A stretch of DNA of 64,000 nt from Pseudomonas lini (GTDB lineage Bacteria > Pseudomonadota > Gammaproteobacteria > Pseudomonadales > Pseudomonadaceae). Made by a program: the position numbers and the translations under genes. The stretch covers positions 186,001 through 250,000 of the forward strand of contig NZ_JAUSSR010000001.1 in NCBI RefSeq assembly GCF_030812475.1, in the 5' to 3' direction. Below, piece by piece: positions 1 through 9,652 of this stretch. Each line of letters begins with the position of its first letter. Position 1 is the stretch's first letter. Below the pieces are notes generated by a model. The model did no database searches. It was not told where the DNA came from and saw only the letters and a list, made by a program, of their open reading frames with translations.

Positions 1-467
1 GTGACGACGGCCAGCCCTATCGGGTCGGTTATGCCTTGGGCAACGAGTTCTCCGACCATGTGATGGAGCGCCGCAATTACCTGTACCTCGCCCACTCGAA
101 ACTGCGCTACTGCGCCTACGGCCCGGAGCTGCGGGTCGGTGAACTGCCCAGGCACCTGGCGGGCACCAGCCGCATCACGCGCAACGGCGAAACGATCTGG
201 GAAAAAGAGTTTCTCAGCGGCGAAGACAACATGTGCCACAGCCTCGCCAACCTCGAATTCCACCACTTCAAATATGCGCAGTTCCTGCGTCCGGGCGATG
301 TCCACGTGCATTACTTCGGCACCGCCACGCTGTCGTTTGCCGACGGGGTGAAAACCCAGCCGGGGGATCGTTTCCAGGTCAGCCTCGCTGAGTTCGGCGC
401 ACCGCTGGAAAACGGCATCGGCGAAAGCGCTCAGCCATTGGCCATCGGCCAGGTGCGCACACTCTGA
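1..467 (+). CDS. AraD1-family (FAH-fold) protein, 3' part only
   Basis: The frame is open from the first bases of the window, so this is the C-terminal 154 codons of a longer gene; the family is usually about 330 residues. The visible part contains GNEFSDHVMERRNYLYLAHS and the ending FLRPGDVHVHYFGTATLS, which I associate with the AraD1/GguC group of the fumarylacetoacetate-hydrolase superfamily. Such proteins act in bacterial pentose or hexuronic/aldaric acid breakdown, as dehydratase- or lyase-like enzymes in the cytoplasm. The gene immediately downstream, 2-ketoglutarate semialdehyde dehydrogenase, is the last step of exactly these routes, which supports the call. A REPIN separates the two genes, so they may share transcription but are not tightly coupled. 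The exact substrate cannot be read from this fragment. Which sugar acid is used would be shown by the genes to the left of the window. Confidence 0.72.
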   Translation, partial: DDGQPYRVGYALGNEFSDHVMERRNYLYLAHSKLRYCAYGPELRVGELPRHLAGTSRITRNGETIWEKEFLSGEDNMCHSLANLEFHHFKYAQFLRPGDVHVHYFGTATLSFADGVKTQPGDRFQVSLAEFGAPLENGIGESAQPLAIGQVRTL

Positions 468-470
468 CCC

Positions 471-562
471 CTGTAGGAGCCGGCTCGCCGGCGATAGCGA
501 TTTGGCAAGCGACGTTGATGTTTGCCCTGCCATGGCCTTCGCCGGCAAGCCGGCTCCTACAG
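471..562. repeat. REPIN (paired inverted REP, GTAGGAGCCGGCTCGCCGGCGA type)
   Basis: Two REP units in opposite orientation start with CTGTAGGAGC at 471 and end with GGCTCCTACAG at 562. The pair fills the whole space between the AraD1-type gene and the dehydrogenase and can fold into a long hairpin in the transcript. Confidence 0.9.
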
Positions 563-589
563 GTCTGCCATCGATCAAGGAAATGCGAA

Positions 590-2170
590 ATGACCACGCT
601 ACTCGGACACAACTACATCGGCGGCCGGCGCAGCGCCAACGGCACCCTGCAGCTGCAAAGCCTCGACGCGACCAGCGGTGAACCACTGCCCGGCAGCTTC
701 TTCCAGGCAACCGAAGCCGAAGTGGATGCCGCCGCCAATGCTGCCGCGGCTGCGTACCCGATCTACCGCAACCTCAGCGCGGAAAAACGTGCGTTGTTCC
801 TCGACGCCATCGCCGATGAAATCGATGCCTTGGGCGATGATTTCGTCGCCACCGTGTGCCGCGAAACTGCGTTGCCGGCCGGGCGCATTCAAGGTGAGCG
901 CGGGCGCACCAGCGGCCAGATGCGCCTGTTCGCCAAGGTCCTGCGCCGGGGTGATTTTTATGGCGCGCGCATCGATCGGGCGCTGCCGGATCGTCAGCCG
1001 TTGCCGCGTCCGGATCTGCGTCAGTACCGCATCGCCTTAGGGCCGGTCGCGGTATTTGGCGCGAGTAATTTTCCTCTGGCATTTTCCACCGCCGGTGGCG
1101 ACACCGCTTCCGCACTGGCCGCCGGTTGCCCGGTGGTATTCAAGGCGCACAGCGGCCACATGGCGACCGCCGAATGGGTGGCGGATGCGATCATCCGCGC
1201 CGCCGAGCGCACTGAAATGCCGACCGGCGTGTTCAACATGATTTACGGCGGAGGCGTCGGTGAATGGCTGGTCAAGCACCCGGCGATCCAGGCCGTGGGC
1301 TTCACCGGTTCGCTCAAGGGCGGCAATGCCCTGAGCCACATGGCCGCGACACGGCCGCAGCCGATCCCGGTGTTTGCCGAGATGTCGAGCATCAACCCGG
1401 TGTTCCTGCTGCCCGCAGCGCTCGCGGTGCGTGGCGAACAGATCGCCGCGCAGCTGGCCGGTTCGGTGACATTGGGTTGCGGTCAGTTCTGCACCAATCC
1501 AGGCCTGGTGATCGGCCTGCGCTCTCCACAATTCAGCGCATTCGTCGAAACGTTTTGCGCCAGCATGAATCAGCAACCGCCGCAGACCATGCTCAACGCC
1601 GGCGCACTGGTCAGCTACAGCAAATGCCTTGGCGAACTGCACGAACATCCGGGGCTGACGCATCTGGCGGGCAAGCCGCAACAGGGCCGTCAGGCTCATC
1701 CTCAAGTGTTCCAGGCGGATGTCAGCCTGTTGCTCAAGGGCGATGAACTGCTTCAGGAAGAGGTTTTCGGACCGACCACCATCATCGTTGAAGTCGAGGA
1801 TCGGGCGCAGCTGACGGCGGCGCTGCAGGGCCTGCGCGGGCAATTGACGGCGACGCTGATCGGCGAGGCCGACGAGCTGCTGGAGTATCGCTGGCTGGCC
1901 GAGTCGCTGCAGGAGAAGGTCGGGCGGATTCTGCTCAATGGTTATCCGACCGGGGTCGAGGTCTGCGAGGCGATGGTGCATGGCGGGCCGTACCCGGCGA
2001 CGTCGGATTCACGCGGAACGTCGGTCGGCACCCTGGCGATCGACCGTTTCCTGCGGCCGGTGTGCTTCCAGAATTATCCGGATGCGTTGTTGCCGGAGGC
2101 GTTGCAGGATGCCAATCCGCTGGGGATTCGGCGGTTGGTGGATGGGGAGGTGAGTGCCGCAGCGTTGTGA
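590..2170 (+). CDS. 2-ketoglutarate semialdehyde dehydrogenase (aldehyde dehydrogenase, NADP+)
   Basis: A 526-residue aldehyde dehydrogenase of the alpha-ketoglutaric semialdehyde dehydrogenase type, oxidising 2-oxoglutarate semialdehyde to 2-oxoglutarate as the last step of pentose, glucarate/galactarate or hydroxyproline breakdown. The catalytic Glu lies at about residue 264 (FAEMSSINP) and the catalytic Cys at about 301 (GCGQFCTNPG); the nucleotide-binding turn FTGSLKGG precedes them. The ATG at 590 is chosen because AAGGAA stands just upstream and the protein then begins MTTLLGHNYIGG, the normal family start; the open frame extends upstream through REP sequence, which is not coding. The length is typical. 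The upstream AraD1-type gene indicates a sugar-acid operon. Confidence in the enzyme family is high; the exact substrate is inferred from context. Confidence 0.88.
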   Translation: MTTLLGHNYIGGRRSANGTLQLQSLDATSGEPLPGSFFQATEAEVDAAANAAAAAYPIYRNLSAEKRALFLDAIADEIDALGDDFVATVCRETALPAGRIQGERGRTSGQMRLFAKVLRRGDFYGARIDRALPDRQPLPRPDLRQYRIALGPVAVFGASNFPLAFSTAGGDTASALAAGCPVVFKAHSGHMATAEWVADAIIRAAERTEMPTGVFNMIYGGGVGEWLVKHPAIQAVGFTGSLKGGNALSHMAATRPQPIPVFAEMSSINPVFLLPAALAVRGEQIAAQLAGSVTLGCGQFCTNPGLVIGLRSPQFSAFVETFCASMNQQPPQTMLNAGALVSYSKCLGELHEHPGLTHLAGKPQQGRQAHPQVFQADVSLLLKGDELLQEEVFGPTTIIVEVEDRAQLTAALQGLRGQLTATLIGEADELLEYRWLAESLQEKVGRILLNGYPTGVEVCEAMVHGGPYPATSDSRGTSVGTLAIDRFLRPVCFQNYPDALLPEALQDANPLGIRRLVDGEVSAAAL

Positions 2171-2191
2171 TTTGCGGTGTCTGGACCTCCG

Positions 2192-2268
2192 TCTTCGCGA
2201 GCGAGCCCGCAGTTGATCTGTGTCGCAACGAAGTTCCAATGTGGGAGCGGGCTTGCTCGCGAAGGCGT
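2192..2268. repeat. REP pair of the GTGGGAGCGGGCTTGCTCGCGAAGG type
   Basis: Inverted arms CTTCGCGAGCGAGCCCGC (2193-2210) and GCGGGCTTGCTCGCGAAG (2248-2265) lie between the convergent ends of the dehydrogenase and the EamA gene. Confidence 0.85.
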
Positions 2269-2287
2269 CATCAGCAACACCGCAAAA

Positions 2288-3196
2288 CTACCGGGTAATC
2301 ACCTTGGAAGCCTTCACCACCGAAGGCTTCAACACCAACCACAACGCCGCCGCAATCAACACCCCGCCATAGATATGCGCCATCGACAACGGCTCATCCA
2401 GCAACATCGCCCCCCACAACACCCCGAACGGCGGAATCAGGAAGGTCGTGGTCATCGACTTCACCGGCCCGACCGAGCTGAGCAGGCGGAAGTAAATAAT
2501 GTACGCCAACGCGGTACATACCAGCCCCAATCCCAGCAGCGACAGCCAGACACTCCAGCCGCCCCAGCTCGCTGGCGGCTGGCTGATCAAGCTGTAGCCA
2601 AACAGCGGCAGCAGCAACAACGTCGCGCCCAGCATGCTGCCCAGCGCCGATAGGCGACTGTCGAGACCGCCGGCCTGGTCGAGCCAACGGCGTGCCAGGA
2701 AGCCGGCGAAACCGTAGCAGGTGGTGGCGAGCAGGCAGGCGACGGCACCCATCAGCAGGTCCATGTCGAACGCCACCGGCCCGGCCCGGGTCAGGATGCC
2801 GACGCCAAGCAGGCCGAGAAATACCCCGCCGAGCTTGGCGGCGGTGAGTTTTTCATGGAAGAACAGGCCCCCGATCAACACCCCCATCAGCGGCGTCGTG
2901 GCGTTGAAAATCGCCGAGTAACCGGCCGGCAGCACTTGGGCGGCGACGGAATAAAGGGTCGCGGGAATTCCGGAGTTGATCATCCCCAGCAGCATCACCG
3001 TCTTGAGTTTGCCTTTGAAGTCCCAGCTGATGCGCATCAGGCCCAGGATCACCAGCAAGCCGACTGCCGCAATCGACACGCGGAAAAAAGCCGTGGGGAT
3101 CGTGCCAATCACCGGGGCAATGATGCGCATGAACAGGAAGCTCGCCCCCCAAATGGCGGCAAGTGCCAGCAAACGCAGAGTATCGACGAGGTTCAC
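2288..3196 (-). CDS. EamA/DMT-family inner-membrane transporter
   Basis: A 302-residue protein with about ten hydrophobic segments in two EamA repeats, starting [20 protein letters not shown], the usual first helix of drug/metabolite transporters (RhaT/YdcZ-like superfamily). Such proteins export or import small metabolites such as amino acids or nucleosides; the substrate cannot be read from sequence. The start is a GTG at 3194-3196 with a strong GGAAGGAAAG site just upstream on the minus strand. It is divergent from aceK with a 130-bp gap and convergent with the dehydrogenase. One of four EamA proteins in this window, all different in sequence. Confidence 0.85.
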   Translation of the reverse strand: MNLVDTLRLLALAAIWGASFLFMRIIAPVIGTIPTAFFRVSIAAVGLLVILGLMRISWDFKGKLKTVMLLGMINSGIPATLYSVAAQVLPAGYSAIFNATTPLMGVLIGGLFFHEKLTAAKLGGVFLGLLGVGILTRAGPVAFDMDLLMGAVACLLATTCYGFAGFLARRWLDQAGGLDSRLSALGSMLGATLLLLPLFGYSLISQPPASWGGWSVWLSLLGLGLVCTALAYIIYFRLLSSVGPVKSMTTTFLIPPFGVLWGAMLLDEPLSMAHIYGGVLIAAALWLVLKPSVVKASKVITR

Positions 3197-3326
3197 AACG
3201 CTTTCCTTCCATGATTGGCGCGCAAGTGTCGCGCCAGTCAGGGCTCAAGGCAATGGTTGCGTTGCGTCATACAGGGCCACTAAGCTCAGGCTCCAACGAT
3301 CAGCATCAGCCGCCGAGGTTTTACCT

Positions 3327-5048
3327 ATGCCGCAGCATTGGCCAGCCGCCGACATCGCCCGAATGATTCTCGACGGCTTTGACGATTACCGCGAGCATTT
3401 CCGTCAGATCACTGACGGCGCCCGGGCCCGATTCGAACAGGCCAAGTGGCAGGAGGCGCAAATCGCGTCGGCAGCGCGGATCAATCTGTACGAAGAAAAA
3501 GTCGGCGAAACCGTGGCGCGACTGCGCAGCACCTTCGAAGCCGACACGTTGTTGGACGACAGTTGCTGGCCGCTGGTCAAGAGCGCCTACATCACGCTGA
3601 TCGACCTGCGCTTCGACGATGAATTATCCGAGACCTGGTACAACTCGATTTTCTGCGGGCTGTTCAGCCACGACCTGATCAGCGATGGCTGCATGTTCAT
3701 CCACACCACCCGGCCCAGCCTGCGCCGGGCCCGGGCCGCGCAAACCCGCACCTACAAACCTCAAGGCAGGCTGGCGGGCATGCTCGCCAGCGTGTTCGCC
3801 GATTATCGCTTCAGCGAGGAGTACGCCGACCTGCCCGGTGACCTGCGCCGTCTCGAAGCGCAATTGCGCGATAACCTGCCGGACTGGGTGTGCAAGGACC
3901 CGGAGCTGAGCGTCGAACTGTTTACCTCGGTGCTTTACCGCAACAAGGGGGCGTACCTGGTGGGGCGCATCTACACCCAGGACGAGCAATGGCCCCTGGT
4001 GATTCCGCTGCTGCACCGCGAAGGCCGCGGGATCCAGATCGATGCGTTGATCACCGATGAAGCAGACGTGTCGATCATCTTCTCCTTCACCCGCTCGTAC
4101 TTCATGGTCGACGTGCCGGTACCGGCGGAGTTCATCGGCTTTCTCAAACGCATCCTGCCGGGCAAGCACATCGCCGAGCTGTACACCTCGATCGGCTTCT
4201 ACAAACACGGCAAATCGGAATTCTACCGGGCACTGATCAATCACCTGGCCAACACCGATGATCAGTTCATCATGGCCCCCGGTGTGCGCGGCATGGTCAT
4301 GAGCGTGTTCACGCTGCCGGGTTTCAATACCGTATTCAAAATCATCAAGGACCGCTTCTCGCCGTCGAAAAACGTCGACCGCGCCACAGTCATCGAGAAG
4401 TACCGTCTGGTGAAAAGCGTCGACCGGGTCGGGCGCATGGCCGATACCCAGGAATTTGCCGACTTTCGTTTCCCCTTGAGCAAATTCGAGCCGGCGTGCC
4501 TGGAAGAGCTGCTCGAAGTGGCCGCGACCACGGTGTCGGTGGAGGACGATACGGTGCTGATTCGTCACTGCTGGACCGAGCGGCGCATGACACCGCTGAA
4601 CCTCTACCTGGAACACGCCAACCCGGCGCAGGTGCGCGAGGCGCTGGAGGATTACGGCCTGGCGATCAAGCAACTGGCGGCGGCGAACATCTTTCCCGGC
4701 GACATGCTGCTGAAGAATTTTGGCGTCACGCGCCACGGGCGTGTGGTGTTTTATGACTATGACGAAATCTGCTTCCTGACCGAGGCCAACTTCCGCCATA
4801 TCCCGCTACCGCGCACCCCGGAAGACGAAATGGCCTCCGAGCCGTGGTATTCGATCGGACCGCTGGATGTGTTCCCCGAAGAGTTTCCGCCGTTCCTGTT
4901 TGCCGATGCCGGGCAGCGCAAGCTGTTCGATCAACTGCATGGCGAGCTGTACAACGCCGATTACTGGAAGAGCCTGCAGGAGGCGATTCGCGCCGGCAAA
5001 GTGATCGACGTGTTCCCGTACCGGCGCAAGGGCCTCGATAACGAATGA
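3327..5048 (+). CDS. aceK: isocitrate dehydrogenase kinase/phosphatase AceK
   Basis: A 573-residue protein starting [20 protein letters not shown], the characteristic AceK N-terminus. AceK phosphorylates isocitrate dehydrogenase during growth on acetate or fatty acids, switching off the TCA step so that isocitrate enters the glyoxylate shunt, and also removes the phosphate. The kinase region contains the nucleotide-binding stretch [12 protein letters not shown] and, further on, [13 protein letters not shown], the metal-binding loop. The ATG at 3327 has GAGG a few bases upstream; the open frame begins 117 codons earlier but that part overlaps the divergent EamA gene and its promoter, so it is rejected. 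The length matches the family. The gene stands alone: divergent from an EamA gene and followed by three REP units. Confidence 0.95.
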   Translation: MPQHWPAADIARMILDGFDDYREHFRQITDGARARFEQAKWQEAQIASAARINLYEEKVGETVARLRSTFEADTLLDDSCWPLVKSAYITLIDLRFDDELSETWYNSIFCGLFSHDLISDGCMFIHTTRPSLRRARAAQTRTYKPQGRLAGMLASVFADYRFSEEYADLPGDLRRLEAQLRDNLPDWVCKDPELSVELFTSVLYRNKGAYLVGRIYTQDEQWPLVIPLLHREGRGIQIDALITDEADVSIIFSFTRSYFMVDVPVPAEFIGFLKRILPGKHIAELYTSIGFYKHGKSEFYRALINHLANTDDQFIMAPGVRGMVMSVFTLPGFNTVFKIIKDRFSPSKNVDRATVIEKYRLVKSVDRVGRMADTQEFADFRFPLSKFEPACLEELLEVAATTVSVEDDTVLIRHCWTERRMTPLNLYLEHANPAQVREALEDYGLAIKQLAAANIFPGDMLLKNFGVTRHGRVVFYDYDEICFLTEANFRHIPLPRTPEDEMASEPWYSIGPLDVFPEEFPPFLFADAGQRKLFDQLHGELYNADYWKSLQEAIRAGKVIDVFPYRRKGLDNE

Positions 5049-5061
5049 CCCCACACCCTCC

Positions 5062-5222
5062 TGCAGGAGCCGGCTTGCCGGCGAAGGCGACTTGACAGAC
5101 ACCACCACCGTGACGGTCACACCGCAACCCCCTGTAGGAGCTGGCTTGCCAGCGAAGGCGGCCTGATAGTCACCTACGATGTGACGGACACACCGCCTTC
5201 GCCAGCAAGCCGGCTCCTACAA
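5062..5222. repeat. cluster of three REP units
   Basis: REP cores begin at about 5062 and 5133 in the same orientation (CTGCAGGAGCCGG, CTGTAGGAGCTGG) and a third at 5190-5220 is inverted. They fill most of the aceK-hrpA spacer and probably act at the 3' end of the aceK transcript. Confidence 0.88.
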
Positions 5223-5283
5223 TAGTCCTTCAAATCTGCGACAATCGCCCCCCTGCGCCACTAGACGACTTATTGCGTACCTG

Positions 5284-8200
5284 ATGACTGACGAATCGCC
5301 TTCCATCGACAAACTGCTGAAAAACCTCGATCACGCCATGCTCGCCGACCGCCACCGGCTGCGGCGGCAGTTGCTCGAGCTGCGCAAGAAACCTGACGAG
5401 GCCAAGCTGGCCCAGTGGGCGGCGCGCCTGCAGGCGTCCTGTGACCAGGTGCTGGCGCGGCGTGCCAGCCTGCCGGTGGTGCGTTATGACGACAGCCTGC
5501 CGATTGCCGCCAAGCGCGATGAAATCAAGGCCGCGTTGCTCAAGCATCAGGTGCTGATCATCGCCGGCGAAACCGGTTCGGGTAAAACCACCCAGTTGCC
5601 GAAGATCTGCCTGGAAATCGGCCGCGGCCAGCACGGCCTGATCGGCCACACCCAACCCCGTCGGATCGCTGCGCGCAGCGTGGCCAGTCGGGTCGCCGAA
5701 GAACTGGGCACGCCGTTGGGCGCGCTGGTCGGCTATCAGGTACGGTTCGAGGATCAGAGCGATTCCAACACCCTGATCAAGCTGATGACCGACGGCATCC
5801 TGCTGGCGGAAACCCAGAACGACCGCTACCTCGAGCGCTACGACACGATCATCGTCGACGAAGCCCACGAACGCAGCCTGAACATCGACTTTCTGCTCGG
5901 CTATCTGAAAACCCTGCTGCCCCGTCGCCCGGACCTGAAAGTCATCATCACCTCGGCGACCATCGACTTGGAGCGCTTCTCCAAACACTTCGATGACGCA
6001 CCGATCGTCGAAGTCTCCGGCCGTACGTTTCCGGTGGAGACCTGGTATCGCCCGCTGACCCTGGAGCAGGACGAGGAGGGTAACCGCGTCGAAGATGACT
6101 TGACCGTGGATCAGGCGATACTCGCCACCCTCGACGAAATCGCCGCCTTCGAACGCAGCGAGCGCAAGAGCCCCGGCGATGTGCTGGTGTTCCTGCCCGG
6201 CGAGCGCGAGATTCGTGACGCCGCCGACATGTTGCGCAAGGCCCAGCTCAAGCACACCGAAATCCTGCCGCTGTACGCGCGGCTTTCGCCCGCCGAACAG
6301 CAGCGAATTTTCCAGTCGCACCCGGGCCGGCGGGTGGTGCTGGCGACCAACGTCGCCGAAACCTCGCTGACGGTGCCGGGCATTCGTTACGTGATCGACA
6401 GCGGCACTGCGCGCATCAGTCGCTACAGCTATCGGGCCAAGGTCCAGCGCCTGCCCATCGAAGCCATTTCCCAGGCCAGCGCCAACCAGCGCAAAGGTCG
6501 TTGCGGGCGAGTCGAGCCGGGCATCTGCGTGCGGCTGTTCAGCGAAGAGGACTTTATCTGTCGTCCGGAATTTACCGACCCGGAGATCCTGCGCACCAAC
6601 CTCGCGGCGGTGATTCTGCAGATGCTGCACCTGCGCCTGGGTGAAATCACCGATTTTCCGTTTATCGAGCCGCCGGACGGCAAGGCGATCAGCGACGGTT
6701 TCAACCTGCTGCAAGAACTCTCGGCGGTGGACCGCAACAGCCAGTTGACCCCGCTCGGTCGCCAGTTGGCGCGCTTGCCGGTGGACCCGCGCATGGGTCG
6801 CATGCTGCTGGAAGCGGCGAAGCTCGGCAGCTTGCAGGAAGTGCTGATCGTCGCCAGCGCCATGTCGATCCAGGACCCGCGCGAACGCCCACCGGAGCGT
6901 CAACAAGCGGCCGATCAGGCCCATGCGCAATGGAAAGACGTGGACTCGGACTTCGCCGGGCTGGTCAACCTGTGGCGCGGTTTTGAAGAACAGCGCCAGG
7001 CCCTGACGGCCAGTCCATTGCGCAACTGGTGCCGCAAGAATTTCCTCAATTACCTGCGCCTGCGTGAGTGGCGCGACTCTCACCGGCAGTTGAGCCTGAT
7101 CTGCCGCGACATGCAGCTGAGCCTCAATAAAGAGCCGGCGGATTACCCGAAGCTGCACAAAGCCGTGCTCTCGGGCCTGCTCAGCCAGATCGGCCAGAAA
7201 ACCGAAGACGGCGATTACCTGGGGGCCCGTCAGCGACGCTTCTGGATTCACCCGTCATCCGGGCTGGGCAAGAAGCGCCCGCAATGGTTGATGACCGCCG
7301 AACTGGTGGAAACCACCAAGCTCTATGCGCGGATGGTGGCCAAGATCGATGCCGACTGGATCGAGCCGCTCGCCGGGCACCTGATCAAGAAAAACCACTT
7401 CGAACCCCATTGGGAGAAGAAGCGCGGTCAGGTGGTGGCGTTCGAACAGATCACGTTGTTCGGGCTGATTGTGGTCGGTCGCCGGCCGGTGCATTACGGG
7501 CCGGTCGATCCGGTGGTGTCGCGCGAGTTGTTCATCCGCGAAGCCTTGGTGCGGGGCGAGATTCAATCCCGGGCCAAATGCCTGACCGCCAACAAACAAC
7601 TGTTGGAACAGCTCGACGAACTGGAAGCCAAGGCCCGTCGCCGCGACATTCTGGCCGACGAAGAAACCCTGTTCGCCTTCTACGACGCGCGACTGCCGGC
7701 CGAGATCCACCAGACCGCGACCTTCGACAGCTGGTACCGGGTCAACAGCCAGAAAGATCCGCAGCTGCTGATCATGCGCGAAGAAGATGTGCTGGCCCGC
7801 GAGGCCAGTGAAGTCACCGCCGCGCATTACCCGGACACCTTGCACATCGGCGACCTGGAGCTGGCCCTGAGTTACCACTTCGAGCCCAACCATCCACGGG
7901 ACGGCGTCACCCTGAGGGTCCCGGCGCCGCTGTTGCCGATGTTGCCGCCGGAGCGCCTGGAGTGGCTGGTGCCGGGTGTGATCGAGGCCAAGTGCATCGC
8001 GCTGGTGCGCAACCTGCCCAAGGCCCTGCGCAAGAACTTCGTGCCGGTGCCGGACTTCGTCAAGGCCGCGTTGCAGCGCATGACCTTTGCCGAGGGCTCC
8101 TTGCCCCAGGCCTTGGGCCGCGAGCTGCTGCGGATGACCGGAGCGCGGGTCAGCGACGACGCCTGGGCCGAAGCGGCGCAGCAGGTCGAAAGCCATCTGC

Positions 8201-9195
8201 GGATGAACCTGGAAATCGTCGACGGCCAGGGCAAGTTTCTTGGTGAAGGCCGGGACCTGGCCGAGTTGACTGCGCGCTTTGCCGAGGCCAGCCAGGCAGC
8301 CCTGGCCGTGCCGCAAACCGCGAAGAGCCAACAGCCGGTAGAGGCGAAAGTCTTTGCCGCCGTCGCTGAAAAAACCCAACAGAAGATCGCCGGGCTGTCC
8401 ATGACGGTCTATCCGGCGTTGGTGGAAGAGAGCGGCACGGTCAAGGAAGGGCGTTTCTCGACGCCGGCCGAAGCCGAATTCCAGCATCGCCGCGCCTTGC
8501 AGCGTTTGCTGATGCAGCAATTGGCCGAGCCGGCGAAATTCCTGCGCGGCAAGTTGCCGGGGCTGACCGAACTGGGCCTGATGTACCGCGACATGGGACG
8601 TGTCGACAGCCTGGTGGAAGACATCCTGCTGGCCAGTCTCGACAGCTGCATCCTCGACGGCGAAGACCCGCTGCCGCGCGATGGCGCTGCACTGGCGGCG
8701 CTGGCCGAGCGCAAGCGCGGCGGCTGGACCGAGCACGCCGAACGATTGGCGAAGCTGACGCTGGAGATTCTCAAGCTCTGGCACGGTCTGCAAAAACGCT
8801 TCAAGGGCAAGATCGACCTGGCGCAAGCTGTGGCCCTGAACGACATCAAGCAGCAGCTCAGCCATTTGGTGTACCCGGGATTCGTGCGTGAAACGCCGAT
8901 GCAGTGGCTCAAGGAGCTGCCGCGCTACCTCAAGGCCATCGAGCAACGCTTCGAAAAACTGGGTGCTCAGGTCCAGAAGGACCGGGTCTGGAGCGGTGAG
9001 TTGTCCGGCCTCTGGAGCCAGTACCAGACCCGCGCCAGCAAGCATGCGCAGGAAGGCAAGCGCGATCCGCAGCTGGAACTTTATCGCTGGTGGCTGGAGG
9101 AATACCGGGTTTCGTTGTTCGCCCAGCAGTTGGGGACCAAGGTGCCGATCTCCGACAAGCGCCTGAGCAAGCAATGGAGCCAGGTCGAACCCTGA
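5284..9195 (+). CDS. hrpA: ATP-dependent RNA helicase HrpA
   Basis: A 1303-residue DEAH-box helicase of superfamily 2, the usual length for bacterial HrpA. It unwinds or remodels RNA using ATP; in E. coli it helps process fimbrial mRNA and rescues stalled ribosomes. Motifs in order: Walker A GETGSGKTTQLPK near residue 95, DEAH in VDEAHERSLN near 195, SAT in ITSATIDLERF, motif VI in QRKGRCGRVEPG, then the HA2 and OB-fold regions and the long HrpA-specific C-terminal domain. No strong ribosome site precedes the ATG at 5284; the start MTDESPSIDKLLKNLDHAM is nevertheless the normal family start. It is monocistronic, flanked by REP clusters on both sides. A 720-residue and a 673-residue antisense frame overlap it and are shadows. 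Confidence 0.95.
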   Translation: MTDESPSIDKLLKNLDHAMLADRHRLRRQLLELRKKPDEAKLAQWAARLQASCDQVLARRASLPVVRYDDSLPIAAKRDEIKAALLKHQVLIIAGETGSGKTTQLPKICLEIGRGQHGLIGHTQPRRIAARSVASRVAEELGTPLGALVGYQVRFEDQSDSNTLIKLMTDGILLAETQNDRYLERYDTIIVDEAHERSLNIDFLLGYLKTLLPRRPDLKVIITSATIDLERFSKHFDDAPIVEVSGRTFPVETWYRPLTLEQDEEGNRVEDDLTVDQAILATLDEIAAFERSERKSPGDVLVFLPGEREIRDAADMLRKAQLKHTEILPLYARLSPAEQQRIFQSHPGRRVVLATNVAETSLTVPGIRYVIDSGTARISRYSYRAKVQRLPIEAISQASANQRKGRCGRVEPGICVRLFSEEDFICRPEFTDPEILRTNLAAVILQMLHLRLGEITDFPFIEPPDGKAISDGFNLLQELSAVDRNSQLTPLGRQLARLPVDPRMGRMLLEAAKLGSLQEVLIVASAMSIQDPRERPPERQQAADQAHAQWKDVDSDFAGLVNLWRGFEEQRQALTASPLRNWCRKNFLNYLRLREWRDSHRQLSLICRDMQLSLNKEPADYPKLHKAVLSGLLSQIGQKTEDGDYLGARQRRFWIHPSSGLGKKRPQWLMTAELVETTKLYARMVAKIDADWIEPLAGHLIKKNHFEPHWEKKRGQVVAFEQITLFGLIVVGRRPVHYGPVDPVVSRELFIREALVRGEIQSRAKCLTANKQLLEQLDELEAKARRRDILADEETLFAFYDARLPAEIHQTATFDSWYRVNSQKDPQLLIMREEDVLAREASEVTAAHYPDTLHIGDLELALSYHFEPNHPRDGVTLRVPAPLLPMLPPERLEWLVPGVIEAKCIALVRNLPKALRKNFVPVPDFVKAALQRMTFAEGSLPQALGRELLRMTGARVSDDAWAEAAQQVESHLRMNLEIVDGQGKFLGEGRDLAELTARFAEASQAALAVPQTAKSQQPVEAKVFAAVAEKTQQKIAGLSMTVYPALVEESGTVKEGRFSTPAEAEFQHRRALQRLLMQQLAEPAKFLRGKLPGLTELGLMYRDMGRVDSLVEDILLASLDSCILDGEDPLPRDGAALAALAERKRGGWTEHAERLAKLTLEILKLWHGLQKRFKGKIDLAQAVALNDIKQQLSHLVYPGFVRETPMQWLKELPRYLKAIEQRFEKLGAQVQKDRVWSGELSGLWSQYQTRASKHAQEGKRDPQLELYRWWLEEYRVSLFAQQLGTKVPISDKRLSKQWSQVEP

Positions 9196-9204
9196 CACGC
9201 CCCC

Positions 9205-9290
9205 CTGTAGGAGCTGGCTTGCCAGCGAAGGGTGCCTCAAGCCCTGCATCGCCCTCGAAGACGCCTTCGCCGGCAAGCCGGCTCCTACAG
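9205..9290. repeat. REPIN downstream of hrpA
   Basis: CTGTAGGAGCTGGCTTGCC at 9205 pairs with the inverted GGCAAGCCGGCTCCTACAG ending at 9290. Confidence 0.9.
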
Positions 9291-9331
9291 GGATTGGCGT
9301 TGACCGCGCTCCATCTGTATACCGGAGACCG

Positions 9332-9432
9332 TGTAGGAGCTGGCTTGTCGGCTCGCCGCACTGCAGCAAAAGCGGCCTCAAACCTTGCATGGCCCACGAA
9401 GACGCCTTCGCCGGCAAGCCGGGCTCCTACAG
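9332..9432. repeat. second REPIN downstream of hrpA
   Basis: TGTAGGAGCTGGCTTGTCGG near 9332 pairs with an inverted REP ending GGGCTCCTACAGG at 9432. The first unit has the variant core TTGTCGGCTCGCCG, also seen near 28561. The remaining 220 bp to the next gene hold no coding region that I can support, and presumably its promoter. Confidence 0.85.
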
Positions 9433-9652
9433 GATTTGCGTGATGCTGGTATTCTCGCAAAAAGGCGCCAAAACCCAAGGTTTATGGCAAACTTCGCGCC
9501 TATAAACGCCAGCCCAGCGGTTTTGAACCTAACGGCCCCGGGCGGATTGGAATCTTCGATGCCAGGTTTTGCGTCCGGACCTGGAGTAGACCCTTTGCGT
9601 GTTGGTACGCCAGTGCCAACGCTTACTGCCTGAACAGATCAGAGAAACGACC

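Noticed and set aside
471..562. REP palindromes considered as CRISPR repeats or attachment sites
   Set aside because: They are paired inverted units at gene ends, not regularly spaced direct repeats with unique spacers, and no cas or integrase gene is present.
5230..9417. Two long minus-strand open frames (673 and 720 codons) across hrpA
   Set aside because: They are antisense to a complete, motif-rich helicase gene, have low-complexity Q/H/R/G-rich translations and no ribosome sites; they arise from G+C codon bias.
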